Shown here one piece after another: positions 1-7,892 of a DNA stretch of 16,873 nt (position 1 is its first letter; each line of letters opens with the position of its first letter). The notes under the pieces are model-generated. The model made no database searches. It saw only the letters and a program-made list of their open reading frames with translations, and was not told the DNA's origin. The stretch is from Acholeplasmatales bacterium (lineage in GTDB: Bacteria; Bacillota_I; Bacilli_A; Acholeplasmatales; Anaeroplasmataceae): contig JAFPIE010000161.1 in the NCBI GenBank assembly GCA_017388605.1, positions 1-16,873 of the forward strand, read 5' to 3'. The position numbers and the translations under genes are program-made.

Positions 1-843
1 CTTATTAATTACGCCTGGTGCACTAAATTTCTTATCATCCTCATTTTCAACATATCCTGTTTGGAAGATAATTGTTTTTTCTTCACCTGGTTTTAATGTA
101 ATTTTAAACATATGTGAAGCAATAGGCGCCCAGCCAGATGCAACACTATTATAAGAAGTAGCATTTTTAACAGCATTTGGATCTACCCATGAATTATATA
201 ATCCAATGAATGTATCTAAATCTGAATCAAATCCATCATGCTTAAGATTTGTATGATAGAAGGAGTAGTGGTTACGTCTTTCCCTATATTCTGTTTTATG
301 ATAGATTGTAGTATCATCTACCTCAACCTCACCAATATTCCAGTTTCTTTGGAAATTGGTGCTATCATCAACAGCATTCCATAAGCACCACTCAATTACT
401 CCGTGTAGAGTAACATTTTTAACCTCATTAGAGGTATTTTTTAATGTGATCTGATTAATTTCACATAAATCCTCTAATGGTACAAAGCATAAAAGCTCAC
501 ATTTTAAATTATTTTTTTCACTTTCAAAAATGGAATATCCAAGTCCATGTCTGCATTTATAGCTATCTAGCTTTGTCTTTACTGGCAAGAAGCCTGGATT
601 CCAGATGGTCCCACCATCATTAATATAATAATAACGTCCACCATAATCCCTAGGCACATTATTATATCTAAAACGAGTTATTCTTCTTAGCTTAGCGTCC
701 CTATAGAACATGTATCCCCCACATGTATTACTCATTAAGCTAAAGAACCCGTCTTGGCCGTAATAATTGATCCAAGGAAGAGGTGTATTATAATCCGTTA
801 TTACATATTCGCACAATTTATCGTCGAAATGTCCATATTTCAT
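1..843 (-). CDS. GH94 cellobiose phosphorylase, N-terminal part (runs off left edge)
   Basis: This gene codes for a cytoplasmic inverting phosphorylase that should split cellobiose with phosphate into alpha-glucose-1-phosphate and glucose. The 281 residues in the window are the N-terminal beta-sandwich and linker of GH94. They begin MKYGHFDDKLCEYVIT, followed by TPLPWINYYG (20-29), RRITRYRYNNVP (53-64), DSYKCRHGLGY (93-103), EWCLWNAVDD (151-160), NFQRN (163-167), YHKTEYRERRNHYSFY (181-196) and NSVASGWAPIASH (232-244). I recognise these as the conserved landmarks of cellobiose phosphorylases. The catalytic (alpha/alpha)6 barrel and its Asp lie beyond position 1. The start is set by a GAGGG SD about 8 bases upstream. 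There is no signal peptide. The gene is divergent from the LacI gene and shares its operator region. A related specificity (laminaribiose, cellodextrin) cannot be excluded from the N-terminal part alone. Confidence 0.9.
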   Translation of the reverse strand, partial: MKYGHFDDKLCEYVITDYNTPLPWINYYGQDGFFSLMSNTCGGYMFYRDAKLRRITRFRYNNVPRDYGGRYYYINDGGTIWNPGFLPVKTKLDSYKCRHGLGYSIFESEKNNLKCELLCFVPLEDLCEINQITLKNTSNEVKNVTLHGVIEWCLWNAVDDSTNFQRNWNIGEVEVDDTTIYHKTEYRERRNHYSFYHTNLKHDGFDSDLDTFIGLYNSWVDPNAVKNATSYNSVASGWAPIASHMFKITLKPGEEKTIIFQTGYVENEDDKKFSAPGVINK

Positions 844-867
844 AATTATAACCCTCACAATTGCTTA

Positions 868-881
868 CATAAACGTTTACG
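868..881. promoter_or_regulatory. LacI-type operator O1
   Basis: The perfect 10-bp palindrome TAAACGTTTA (870-879) has the central CG typical of LacI-family sites. It lies downstream of the GH94 promoter. The same core occurs twice more near the LacI promoter (1007-1016 and 1034-1043), which supports control by the adjacent regulator. The site also partly fits the catabolite (cre) consensus, so CcpA binding is an alternative. Confidence 0.7.
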
Positions 882-897
882 GAAGCCTTTTTTCTTC

Positions 898-926
898 ATT
901 ATATATAGGAAAATGAGGAAAATCAA
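898..926 (-). promoter_or_regulatory. Promoter of the GH94 gene
   Basis: On the minus strand, TTGATT (926-921) and TATAAT (903-898) are separated by exactly 17 bp. This puts the transcript start near 891, about 48 bases before the GH94 start codon. The operator at 868-881 lies just downstream of that start, where a bound repressor would block initiation or early elongation. Confidence 0.65.
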
Positions 927-995
927 CACTAAAATCATAAAAAAATGATAAAAATTGACAATTTTAAGAAATTTTAAATATTTTTCAAAAAAGTG

Positions 996-1024
996 TTGAC
1001 AAAGAAAAAACGTTTACATATAAT
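996..1024 (+). promoter_or_regulatory. Consensus promoter of the LacI-family gene
   Basis: TTGACA (996-1001) and TATAAT (1019-1024) are both perfect sigma-A hexamers with a 17-bp spacer, giving a transcript start near 1031. The spacer contains an operator, so this strong promoter should be occluded when repressor is bound. Confidence 0.8.
1007..1016. promoter_or_regulatory. LacI-type operator O2, inside the promoter spacer
   Basis: AAAACGTTTA sits between the -35 and -10 boxes of the regulator promoter. Extended to 14 bases it fits the cre-like LacI/CcpA pattern with two mismatches. Its position implies autorepression. Its centre is about 137 bp from O1, close to a whole number of helical turns. 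Confidence 0.7.
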
Positions 1025-1033
1025 AAAGGTACG

Positions 1034-1043
1034 AAAACGTTTA
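1034..1043. promoter_or_regulatory. LacI-type operator O3, just after the transcript start
   Basis: AAAACGTTTA occurs again 27 bp downstream of O2, just past the predicted transcript start of the regulator gene. The paired O2/O3 arrangement suggests tight autoregulation. Confidence 0.65.
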
Positions 1044-1073
1044 AGAAGCCTTGAAAAGAAGTGGGTGATTATT

Positions 1074-2084
1074 ATGGTAAAGATTAAAGATATCGCCGAG
1101 CGATGCGGATTATCAATTGCCTCTGTTAGTAAAGCATTGCACGGTGAATCCGATCTGAATCCAGAAACGGCAAAGCGTATCCGTGAGGTTGCAGCGGAAA
1201 TGGGGTATATTCCAAATGCATCCGCCAGATTGCTTAAAACCAAAAGAAGTTATAACATAGGAGTTCTATTTGTAGATGAAACAAGTTCTGGATTAGAGCA
1301 CGAATACTTCTCTGCTATTCTTAATTCAATTAAGGATGAGGCAGAAAAGCATGGATATGATATAACATTTATCTCACACCATTTTGGTCATGACCACTTA
1401 AGCTTTTACGAGCATGCGAGATATCGTAACATGGATGGTGTAATCATCGCATCTGTTGATTTCAGGGATCCTGAGGTTGTACAGCTTGTGGACAGTGAAA
1501 TTCCGACAGTTACAATAGATTACGAATTCAACGATGTCGCATCTGTAGTATCCGATAACGTACAAGGTGTTAAGGACATAGTAAACTACCTTGCGGAAAT
1601 GGGACATAAGAAAATCGCGTTTATTACAGGTGATGATACATCGGTTACGCAAAAGCGTGTTGCAAGTTTCTATAAAACGTGTGCTGAAAATAAGATTGAA
1701 GTAAATGATGAATATGTAAAGAAAGGAAGGTATCATATACCGAAGGTAAGTGGCGAAGCGACAAGAGAATTATTAGCGTTAAAGGAAAGACCTACAGTAA
1801 TTATGTATCCAGACGATTACTCCTTACTTGGAGGAATCACGGAAATCGAAAAGCATGGGCTTAAGATTCCTGAGGATGTAAGTATTGTTGGTTACGATGG
1901 AATTAAGCTTTCTCGGTTACTAAGACCTATAATTACAACATATGTTCAGAATTCTACTGAAATAGGTATTCAGGCAACGAAAAAACTTATTGGTTTAATT
2001 GAAAATCCAAAGATCACTATTGCGGATAGAACTTTGGTAAGTGGGAGACTTCAAACAGGTGAAACTGTGAGAAGATTGAAGTAG
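1074..2084 (+). CDS. LacI-family transcriptional regulator of the beta-glucoside locus
   Basis: This is a 336-residue DNA-binding repressor that likely senses a sugar linked to the flanking genes. The N-terminal helix-turn-helix is clear: VKIKDIAERCGLSIASVSK (2-20), then the hinge region NASARLLKTKRSYNIGVLF (48-66). A periplasmic-binding-protein-like effector domain follows, with DGVIIASVD, GHKKIAFITGD, PEDVSIVGYDG and a C-terminal dimerisation part. The usual hinge-family motif VSRAL appears as VSKALHG. I chose ATG 1074 because it starts directly at the HTH and has GGGTGA six bases upstream. A longer GTG reading from 993 would begin inside the gene's own promoter. The gene is divergent from GH94. 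No terminator is visible after its stop, so read-through into the binding-protein gene is possible. The inducer is unknown. Confidence 0.93.
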   Translation: MVKIKDIAERCGLSIASVSKALHGESDLNPETAKRIREVAAEMGYIPNASARLLKTKRSYNIGVLFVDETSSGLEHEYFSAILNSIKDEAEKHGYDITFISHHFGHDHLSFYEHARYRNMDGVIIASVDFRDPEVVQLVDSEIPTVTIDYEFNDVASVVSDNVQGVKDIVNYLAEMGHKKIAFITGDDTSVTQKRVASFYKTCAENKIEVNDEYVKKGRYHIPKVSGEATRELLALKERPTVIMYPDDYSLLGGITEIEKHGLKIPEDVSIVGYDGIKLSRLLRPIITTYVQNSTEIGIQATKKLIGLIENPKITIADRTLVSGRLQTGETVRRLK

Positions 2085-2103
2085 TTATTCAAAAATATAA
2101 TGG

Positions 2104-2135
2104 GTGTTGACCATTTAAAAACGACAAAAAATAAA
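2104..2135 (+). promoter_or_regulatory. Probable promoter of the binding-protein operon with a half operator
   Basis: GTGTTGACC (2104-2112) supplies a -35 box, and 17 bp later there is a weak -10, AATAAA (2130-2135). AAAACG (2118-2123) lies at exactly the same distance from GTGTTGAC as in the regulator promoter, but the right half of the operator is degraded (ACAA in place of TTTA). It is therefore probably a weaker target of the same LacI-family protein. The -10 is poor, so the promoter call is moderate. Confidence 0.45.
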
Positions 2136-2178
2136 AAGGGAAAAGTAATAGTATTTGCTGAAAGGACAAAAAAGAATT

Positions 2179-3537
2179 ATGAAAAAAAGAATTTTAACTG
2201 GTGCAGCAGTAGCTGCTTTAGGGGGACTAGCATTATTTGGTTTAGCATCATGTGGTGAGCAAGGATCTTCTGTTTCCGATGGTGGTAAGGTTTTAAACAT
2301 TAGAGTATGGAATGACGAGTTCATTTCTAGATTTAGAGATTATTATCCTGAAATTAAGTCTGAGGATAAGAAGAACGAGCAGTTCACATTAAAGGATGGA
2401 ACTGTAGTTAAATTCCAGATGACTGCAAACCAGGGTGGAGCATATCAGAACGCTTTGGATACTGCATTAAAGGCACAGGATACTGCAAAGGCTGACGATA
2501 AGGTAGATATGTTCTTATTCGAAGCTGATTATGCTTTAAAGTATGTAAACTCTAAATATACAGTAGACGTTAAGGATTTAGGTTTAACTGATAACGATAC
2601 TAAGGATATGTATGATTATACAAAGAAGATTGCATCTGTTGATGGAAAGCTTAAGGGTGTTTCTTGGCAGGCAACTCCAGGTCTATTCGCATATAGAACT
2701 GATATTGCAGATGAGGTTTTAGGTACTCATGATCCTGCAGAAGTACAGAAGAAGGTTGCAGACTGGTCTAAGTTTGACTCTGTTGCTGCACAAATGAAGG
2801 AAAAGGGCTATGCAATGCTTTCTGGTTATGATGATTCATACCGTGTATTCTCTAATAACATTAAAGCTCCTTTAGTAAATAAGGATAAAAAGATTGTTAT
2901 CGATGATCAATTAAAGGCTTGGATTAAGCAAACTAAGGAATATACTGATAAGGGCTACAACAACAAGACATCTTTATGGGATACTTCTTGGAATGCTCAG
3001 CAGACAATTAATGGTAATACATTTGGATTCTTCTTCTCAACTTGGGGAATTAACTTCACATTAGCAGGCAACGCTGAAATTAAGAATGATGCAGGTGAAA
3101 ACCTAGTTGGTAAGTATAGAGTATGTGAAGGCCCAGCTTCTTATTACTGGGGTGGTACTTGGATCGCAGCAGCTGCTGGTACAGATAACAAGTCTCAAAT
3201 TTTAGACATTATGAAGAAGTTAACTTGTGATGCTACAATCGCTGAAAAGATCACAAGAGATACTTTAGATTATACAAACAATAAGACTGCAATGAATAAG
3301 CTTGCAAATGACCCTAAGTATGGTTCAGACTTCTTAGGTGGACAGAATCATGTTGCATTATTCGCACAGGCAGCTCCAAAGATTGATATGAGCAATATCT
3401 CTGCATATGATCAGACAATCAACGAAAAGCTTCAAGAAGCTATGAAGGATTACTTTGTTGGTACAGTAACTGAAGATAAGGCTTGGGAAAACTTCTATAA
3501 GAAGGTTACTGATATTCATAAAGAGTTATCTAAATAA
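2179..3537 (+). CDS. Extracellular oligosaccharide-binding lipoprotein of a CUT1-type ABC importer
   Basis: This 452-residue protein should capture an oligosaccharide outside the cell and deliver it to the two permeases encoded downstream. The N-terminus is a lipoprotein signal: MKKR, a hydrophobic stretch (5-23) and the lipobox L-A-S-C with lipidated Cys25. It is followed by a short polar linker and a family 1 solute-binding fold (LNIRVWNDEF near the N-terminus; YYWGGTWIAAAAGT in the C-terminal half). The start is ATG 2179, right before the basic residues of the signal. AAAGGA is about 13 bases upstream, which is rather far. Lys is mostly AAG and Ile is ATT/ATC rather than ATA, unlike the downstream glycosidase genes, which fits high expression. 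The neighbours suggest beta-gluco-oligosaccharides as ligand; this is inference. Confidence 0.9.
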   Translation: MKKRILTGAAVAALGGLALFGLASCGEQGSSVSDGGKVLNIRVWNDEFISRFRDYYPEIKSEDKKNEQFTLKDGTVVKFQMTANQGGAYQNALDTALKAQDTAKADDKVDMFLFEADYALKYVNSKYTVDVKDLGLTDNDTKDMYDYTKKIASVDGKLKGVSWQATPGLFAYRTDIADEVLGTHDPAEVQKKVADWSKFDSVAAQMKEKGYAMLSGYDDSYRVFSNNIKAPLVNKDKKIVIDDQLKAWIKQTKEYTDKGYNNKTSLWDTSWNAQQTINGNTFGFFFSTWGINFTLAGNAEIKNDAGENLVGKYRVCEGPASYYWGGTWIAAAAGTDNKSQILDIMKKLTCDATIAEKITRDTLDYTNNKTAMNKLANDPKYGSDFLGGQNHVALFAQAAPKIDMSNISAYDQTINEKLQEAMKDYFVGTVTEDKAWENFYKKVTDIHKELSK

Positions 3538-3560
3538 TAAGCAATTAAAGCAATTTAAAG

Positions 3561-3580
3561 GGGCAGGCAAAAGCCTGCCC
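3561..3580 (+). terminator. Stem-loop between binding-protein and permease genes (attenuator or mRNA stabiliser)
   Basis: GGGCAGGC (3561-3568), an AAAA loop and GCCTGCCC (3573-3580) form a perfect 8-bp GC-rich stem. It is followed by TAATTTAAA rather than a clean T run, so it is at best a weak terminator. A hairpin here would leave more binding-protein mRNA than permease mRNA, a common arrangement in ABC import operons. Confidence 0.7.
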
Positions 3581-3608
3581 TAATTTAAAGTAAGGTTGGT
3601 GATCATGC

Positions 3609-4580
3609 ATGGAAAGTGCAGTTTTAGAAAGAAAAGAACTATCTACAACCAGAAAAAAGGTTAATTATGCCAAATGGGGTTATTTATTAATTATTCCATT
3701 CTTCTTAGTATATGCTGTATTCGCCTTATGGCCTTTACTTCAAACCTTTTTCTATAGTTTTTTTGAATACCGTACAGAGCTACTTGATGTGGTTGGCCCT
3801 AATTTCGTAGGTTTCCAAAATTACATACACTTGTTCTCCACTGTTGATTTTTGGCAATATCTAGGAAACACATTACTTTTATGGCTAATTTGTTTTATTC
3901 CACAGATTGTAGTATCTTTATTGCTTGCGGTATGGTTTACAGATAGAAGATTAAAAATAAAAGGTCAAAGATTCTTTAAGACCGTAATTTATATGCCAAA
4001 CTTAATCATGGCAGCAGCATTTGGTTTCTTGTTCATGACGTTATTATCAAGACAAGGACCTATTATGAATATTTTAACGGAATGGGGATGGCTTAGCGAA
4101 CCATTTGATGTTTCCGCATCGATAGAGTGGAATCGTATCTTTATCGGATTAATTAACTTTATCATGTGGTTTGGTAATACAACCTTATTGTTAATGAGTG
4201 GTGTAATGGGAATTGATGAGGATATCTTTGAGGCAGCAACAGTAGATGGTGCTGGCGCATTTAGAACATTCAAGGATATCACAATGCCACTATTAAAGCC
4301 TATTTTCATCTATGTATTTATTACTTCATTAATTGGTGGTATCCAGCTATTCGATGTTGCCGTAATGTTCAACAAGGCTGGTGGACCAAATTTAACATCA
4401 AGAACATTAGTTATGTACTTGAATGAAGTCTTCACTCGAAGCCAGAATTATGGTGATGCAGGTGCTATTTCCGTAATTATCTTCATTATGACTGCAGCAT
4501 TAAGCCTTGTTGTATACTTTGTATCCTACAAGGATGCAGTTCCAAAAAAGCATAAGAAGGTGACAGCTAATGGAAAGTAG
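3609..4580 (+). CDS. ABC sugar transporter permease, MalF/UgpA type
   Basis: This 323-residue inner-membrane subunit forms half of the import channel. The N-terminal cytoplasmic segment is followed by about six hydrophobic segments (around 24-48, 86-108, 130-146, 178-198, 230-252 and 285-308). The cytoplasmic EAA loop that contacts the ATPase is EAATVDGAGAFRTFKDITMP (208-227), with the typical EAA...DGA core. The start has AAGG and GGTGATC upstream, matching parts of the anti-SD complement. A nearby ATG at 3605 is in another frame and leads nowhere. The gene overlaps the next permease gene by 11 bases, so the two are translationally coupled. The partner ATPase is not in this window. Confidence 0.93.
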   Translation: MESAVLERKELSTTRKKVNYAKWGYLLIIPFFLVYAVFALWPLLQTFFYSFFEYRTELLDVVGPNFVGFQNYIHLFSTVDFWQYLGNTLLLWLICFIPQIVVSLLLAVWFTDRRLKIKGQRFFKTVIYMPNLIMAAAFGFLFMTLLSRQGPIMNILTEWGWLSEPFDVSASIEWNRIFIGLINFIMWFGNTTLLLMSGVMGIDEDIFEAATVDGAGAFRTFKDITMPLLKPIFIYVFITSLIGGIQLFDVAVMFNKAGGPNLTSRTLVMYLNEVFTRSQNYGDAGAISVIIFIMTAALSLVVYFVSYKDAVPKKHKKVTANGK

Positions 4581-5505
4581 TATTGAAAATGTAAGAGTAT
4601 TAGATACAAGAGGCGCCGGAAATGATGCATTATCTACTAAGGCAAAGGCAGCGTTAATTATAAGAAGGATTATTGCCTATACAATATTAATATTATTATC
4701 CTTCATTTGTATCTTTACACTATATATATTAATTATTAATTCCACAAGAACTCATGCAGAAATTCAAACTGGATTCAGCTTATTACCAGGTAAAAACTTT
4801 GCTGAAAACTGGAAATCTATGCTAGATGCTCCAATTCCAGTAGTTAACGGTATGATTAACTCCTTCCTAATTTCGTTCATTTCTGCAGTGCTTTCGGTAT
4901 ACTTTAGTGCTTTAACTGCATATGGTATTCATATGTATAACTTTAAGCTAAAGAGAGTGGCATTCTTATTCATCATATTAGTTATGATGGTTCCATCTCA
5001 GGTTGGAGCAATTGGTTTAGTTAAGATGTGTAATGACTGGGGATTAATCTCTCCAAGTAGCGGAATTTTAACCTATATTCCATTAATCATTCCAGCCATC
5101 GCATCTCCAATTGTATTCTTCTATATTAAGCAGTACTTAGAAGCAATTCTACCAAAGGAGATGGTTGAGGCTGCAAGAGTGGATGGTGCCAATGAGCTTA
5201 GAATCTTCCATGGTATGGTTTTACCAATCCTAAAGCCAGCCTTGGCAATTCAATTCATTTTCTCCTTCGTATCTAGCTGGAATAATTACTTTATTCCACA
5301 GCTATTACTTGCGAACGCACCAAACAATTTAAAGACAATTCCACTAGCACTTGCAATCTTAAATGACCCATCGAATACATCTGCCTTCGATTTAGGTAGA
5401 GTATATATGGTTATGCTATTAGCCGTTGTGCCATTATTAATTGTATATTTAGTATTCTCAAAGTTCATTTTGAAGAATTTAACAAGCGGTGCTGTTAAGG
5501 GCTAA
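4570..5505 (+). CDS. ABC sugar transporter permease, MalG/UgpE type
   Basis: This is the second channel subunit (311 residues) of the carbohydrate importer. The cytoplasmic N-terminus carries the first membrane segment at about 33-57. Further segments follow around 95-117, 129-150, 165-186, 222-240 and 280-303. The EAA loop is EAARVDGANELRIFHGMVLP (200-219). The start codon lies inside the end of the upstream permease gene (11-base overlap), which implies coupled synthesis in equal amounts. A rho-independent terminator follows six bases after the stop. No MsmK/MalK-type ATPase follows, so a shared ATPase encoded elsewhere is presumably used, as in many Firmicutes. Confidence 0.93.
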   Translation: MESSIENVRVLDTRGAGNDALSTKAKAALIIRRIIAYTILILLSFICIFTLYILIINSTRTHAEIQTGFSLLPGKNFAENWKSMLDAPIPVVNGMINSFLISFISAVLSVYFSALTAYGIHMYNFKLKRVAFLFIILVMMVPSQVGAIGLVKMCNDWGLISPSSGILTYIPLIIPAIASPIVFFYIKQYLEAILPKEMVEAARVDGANELRIFHGMVLPILKPALAIQFIFSFVSSWNNYFIPQLLLANAPNNLKTIPLALAILNDPSNTSAFDLGRVYMVMLLAVVPLLIVYLVFSKFILKNLTSGAVKG

Positions 5506-5510
5506 GAATT

Positions 5511-5539
5511 AAAAGGCAATGGTTTTCATTGCCTTTTTT
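5511..5539 (+). terminator. Rho-independent terminator directly abutting the GH1 SD
   Basis: AAAAGGCAATG (5511-5521) pairs with CATTGCCTTTT (5527-5537) around a GTTTT loop, and the run of T continues to 5539. The very next base begins GGAGGT (5540-5545), the SD of the GH1 gene. There is no space for a promoter between them, so GH1 expression should depend on read-through of this terminator or on RNA processing. Confidence 0.85.
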
Positions 5540-5552
5540 GGAGGTTTAATAT

Positions 5553-6899
5553 ATGTTTAATAAGGATTTTATATTTGGATGTGCAACAGCCTCCTATCAA
5601 ATTGAAGGATCTATAGATAAGGATGGTAGAACTCCATCCATTTGGGATGAGTTTTGTAAAATAGAGGGTAAAATTTTAGATAAAAGTGATGGTAGTATCG
5701 TATGTGATTCTTATATAAAATATAAGGATGATGTAAGGCTTTTAAAGGAATTAGGAGTTTCTGCCTATAGATTTTCAATTTCGTGGAGTAGGGTTATAAC
5801 CAAAGATAATAAACCAAATGAAAAAGGTATAGCTTATTACCAAAATTTATGCAAGGAATTATTAAAAAATAATATCACTCCATATGTTACTATATATCAT
5901 TGGGATATGCCTAGCTGGCTTATGGATTTAGGTGGATTTTCGAATGATAAAATTATTGAATATTTTAGCTATTATACGGATGTAATTACGAAGGCTTTAT
6001 CGGGCTTAGTTAAGAATTTTATTACAATAAATGAGCCCCAGTGTATTCTATTTATGGGCCATGATGCATGTCTATTCGCGCCAGGCATTAAATATGATGA
6101 TAAAACAATGCTCAAGGCGATTCATAATTTATTATTATGTCATGGACATGCTGTAAGAATTATAAGAAGAAATATTTTAAATTCTACGGTTGGCTTTGCC
6201 CCATGCTCAAGGCCCGAAATTCCATCTTGTAATAATAAGGAATTATATGATTTATGTAAGGAAAAATATTTTAGCTTAAACCGATATAAGGAATATGCAA
6301 ATAGTGTAGCTATATATTCTGATCCAATATTTTTAGGGGATTATCCAAAGGAATATTATTTAGAATTTAAGGATGTATTACCTAATATTACAAAAGAGGA
6401 TTTAGAAATTATATCTACTCCAATTGATTATATATATCAAAATATATATACAGGAAATTATTATACCTTAGAGAATCATAACCTAAAACAAGAGGAATTT
6501 GGCTTTGGCTATCCAGAGGGGAATATCGATTGGCTACAGGTAGTGCCAGAGGCATTATATTATGGACCCAAGTTTCTATATGAAAGATATAAAAAGCCAA
6601 TCATCATTAGTGAAAATGGCTTTTGTAATGTAGATTTTATTTCCTTAGATGGTCATGTTCATGACCCACAAAGAATCGATTATATGAAAAGATATATAAA
6701 AGAGCTTGAGAATGTATCTAAGGAAATACCAATAAAGGGATATTTTTATTGGAGCTTATTTGATAATTTTGAATGGAATAGTGGCCTTAAAAAAAGATTT
6801 GGTTTAGTTTATTTAGATTATAAAACAGGTAAAAGACTTCCAAAGGATTCTTATTATTTTTATAGGGACTTAATAAAAAAGGGTGGAGTTGATTCATGA
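5553..6899 (+). CDS. GH1 beta-glucosidase (non-phospho type), cytoplasmic
   Basis: This 448-residue retaining glycosidase should release glucose from beta-glucosides taken up by the importer. GH1 landmarks are present in order: FIFGCATASYQIEG (7-19), YRFSISWSR (72-80), YHWDMP (115-120), acid/base Glu161 in INEPQ, and nucleophile Glu354 in IISENGF. The C-terminal motif is LFDNFEW (402-408). Its Glu407 is the residue of enzymes acting on free sugars. The 6-phospho-glycosidases have Ser there, with a downstream Lys/Tyr pair, so the motif agrees with ABC uptake of unphosphorylated substrate. The usual NYY near 297 is N-I-Y, keeping the second Tyr. There is no signal peptide. SD GGAGGT lies seven bases upstream. 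The stop overlaps the start of galM (ATGA). Many Ile codons are ATA, unlike the transporter genes. Exact aglycone preference is unknown. Confidence 0.92.
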   Translation: MFNKDFIFGCATASYQIEGSIDKDGRTPSIWDEFCKIEGKILDKSDGSIVCDSYIKYKDDVRLLKELGVSAYRFSISWSRVITKDNKPNEKGIAYYQNLCKELLKNNITPYVTIYHWDMPSWLMDLGGFSNDKIIEYFSYYTDVITKALSGLVKNFITINEPQCILFMGHDACLFAPGIKYDDKTMLKAIHNLLLCHGHAVRIIRRNILNSTVGFAPCSRPEIPSCNNKELYDLCKEKYFSLNRYKEYANSVAIYSDPIFLGDYPKEYYLEFKDVLPNITKEDLEIISTPIDYIYQNIYTGNYYTLENHNLKQEEFGFGYPEGNIDWLQVVPEALYYGPKFLYERYKKPIIISENGFCNVDFISLDGHVHDPQRIDYMKRYIKELENVSKEIPIKGYFYWSLFDNFEWNSGLKKRFGLVYLDYKTGKRLPKDSYYFYRDLIKKGGVDS

Positions 6900-7891
6900 A
6901 ATTTATCGAACTTAGAAATAAATATAATACAGAGGTAGTATTATCTACCGTAGGAGCTTCTATATATGATATTAAAACCTTAGATTATGAGAATAGATTT
7001 GAATCTATTATTTATACTACTAAGGACAAATATGAATTTAATACAGAAAGAAGCCAGCTTGGAAAGACCATTGGTAGAACTGCAGGTAGAATCAGTGACT
7101 CTAAATTTAAGCTAAATGGAAAGCTATATAAGATACCATCCTATGATAAAAATGGACTTCATGGTGGGCTTGATGGCTTAAGCTATAAGGAATTTTCTTA
7201 TAAGAGAGTCGATTTAGAGGAATATATAGAGGTAGAATTCTATTATAAATCTAAGGATTTAGAATCAGGCTATCCTGGGAATTTAGATTTAAGGGTAATC
7301 TATAGATTATATAATACAGAAAATAAGCTAACCTTAACCTATAAGGGTGTATCCGATAAGGATACCCTACTTAATCTATCCAATCATAGTTATTTTAATT
7401 TAAGCGGTAATGCCAAAAGAGATATAATGAATCATATGCTTTATATAAACGCATCGAATATGGAGGAAATTAAGAATTTATTACCTCAGGGTATCGTTCC
7501 TTGTAAGAAAATATATTCCTTTAAAAATATGCATAAAATAGGGGATTATATTAACGATAAGGAAATAAAGGATAATACCAATGGATATGATTTTCCATAT
7601 ATCTTTGATGATTTATCAGGATATCAGGTTATATTAAAGGATGATGTATCCAAAAGAGTCTTAAAAATAAAAACAACCTACCCTACGGTAGTTGTTTATA
7701 CATGTAATTTTGTTGGACATGAGATTATGAATAATCGTCTTCCAATGAAGCCATATTATGCAGTATGTTTAGAATGCATGTATCATCCAAACACAATTAA
7801 TTCATCCTTTTTAGAGGAAAAAAGAGATATCCTTAAAAAGGGAGAGGAATATAATGAAACCATAGAATATACTTTTGGTTTAGAGGTATAA
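6896..7891 (+). CDS. galM: Aldose 1-epimerase (mutarotase)
   Basis: This 331-residue enzyme interconverts the alpha and beta anomers of aldoses. It would speed conversion of the beta-glucose made by the retaining glycosidases into the form used by glucokinase. The family signatures are IGRTAGRI (59-66), NGLHGG with His89 (86-91), LSNHSYFNLSG with His164 (161-171), GYDF with Asp232, and the catalytic base Glu293. The last site is degenerate: the common LEtQ-PDA block reads CLECMYHPNTIN, so the Glu is kept but the neighbouring Gln is Met. The start overlaps the GH1 stop by four bases (ATGA). The next gene begins one base after its stop, so the three enzyme genes form a tight coupled block. Confidence 0.9.
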   Translation: MKFIELRNKYNTEVVLSTVGASIYDIKTLDYENRFESIIYTTKDKYEFNTERSQLGKTIGRTAGRISDSKFKLNGKLYKIPSYDKNGLHGGLDGLSYKEFSYKRVDLEEYIEVEFYYKSKDLESGYPGNLDLRVIYRLYNTENKLTLTYKGVSDKDTLLNLSNHSYFNLSGNAKRDIMNHMLYINASNMEEIKNLLPQGIVPCKKIYSFKNMHKIGDYINDKEIKDNTNGYDFPYIFDDLSGYQVILKDDVSKRVLKIKTTYPTVVVYTCNFVGHEIMNNRLPMKPYYAVCLECMYHPNTINSSFLEEKRDILKKGEEYNETIEYTFGLEV

Positions 7892-7892
7892 A

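Noticed and set aside
754..948. 64-residue open frame on the plus strand
   Set aside because: It lies antisense to the GH94 start and across its promoter, and has no SD or recognisable domain.
868..1043. Pure catabolite (CcpA) cre sites
   Set aside because: Each site mismatches the 14-base cre consensus at two or three end positions, and three copies flank a dedicated LacI-family gene. CcpA binding stays possible but is not needed.
993..1073. N-terminal extension of the LacI-family protein from GTG 993
   Set aside because: It would start inside the gene's own consensus promoter and operators. ATG 1074 begins exactly at the helix-turn-helix and has an SD-like sequence.
974..1243. 89-residue open frame on the minus strand
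   Set aside because: Shadow of the regulator gene; covers its promoter and helix-turn-helix coding region.
1398..1736. 112-residue minus-strand open frame
   Set aside because: Fully antisense to the well-supported LacI-family gene; no start signal or domain.
3989..4309. 106-residue minus-strand open frame
   Set aside because: Antisense to the first permease, whose membrane segments and EAA loop are clear.
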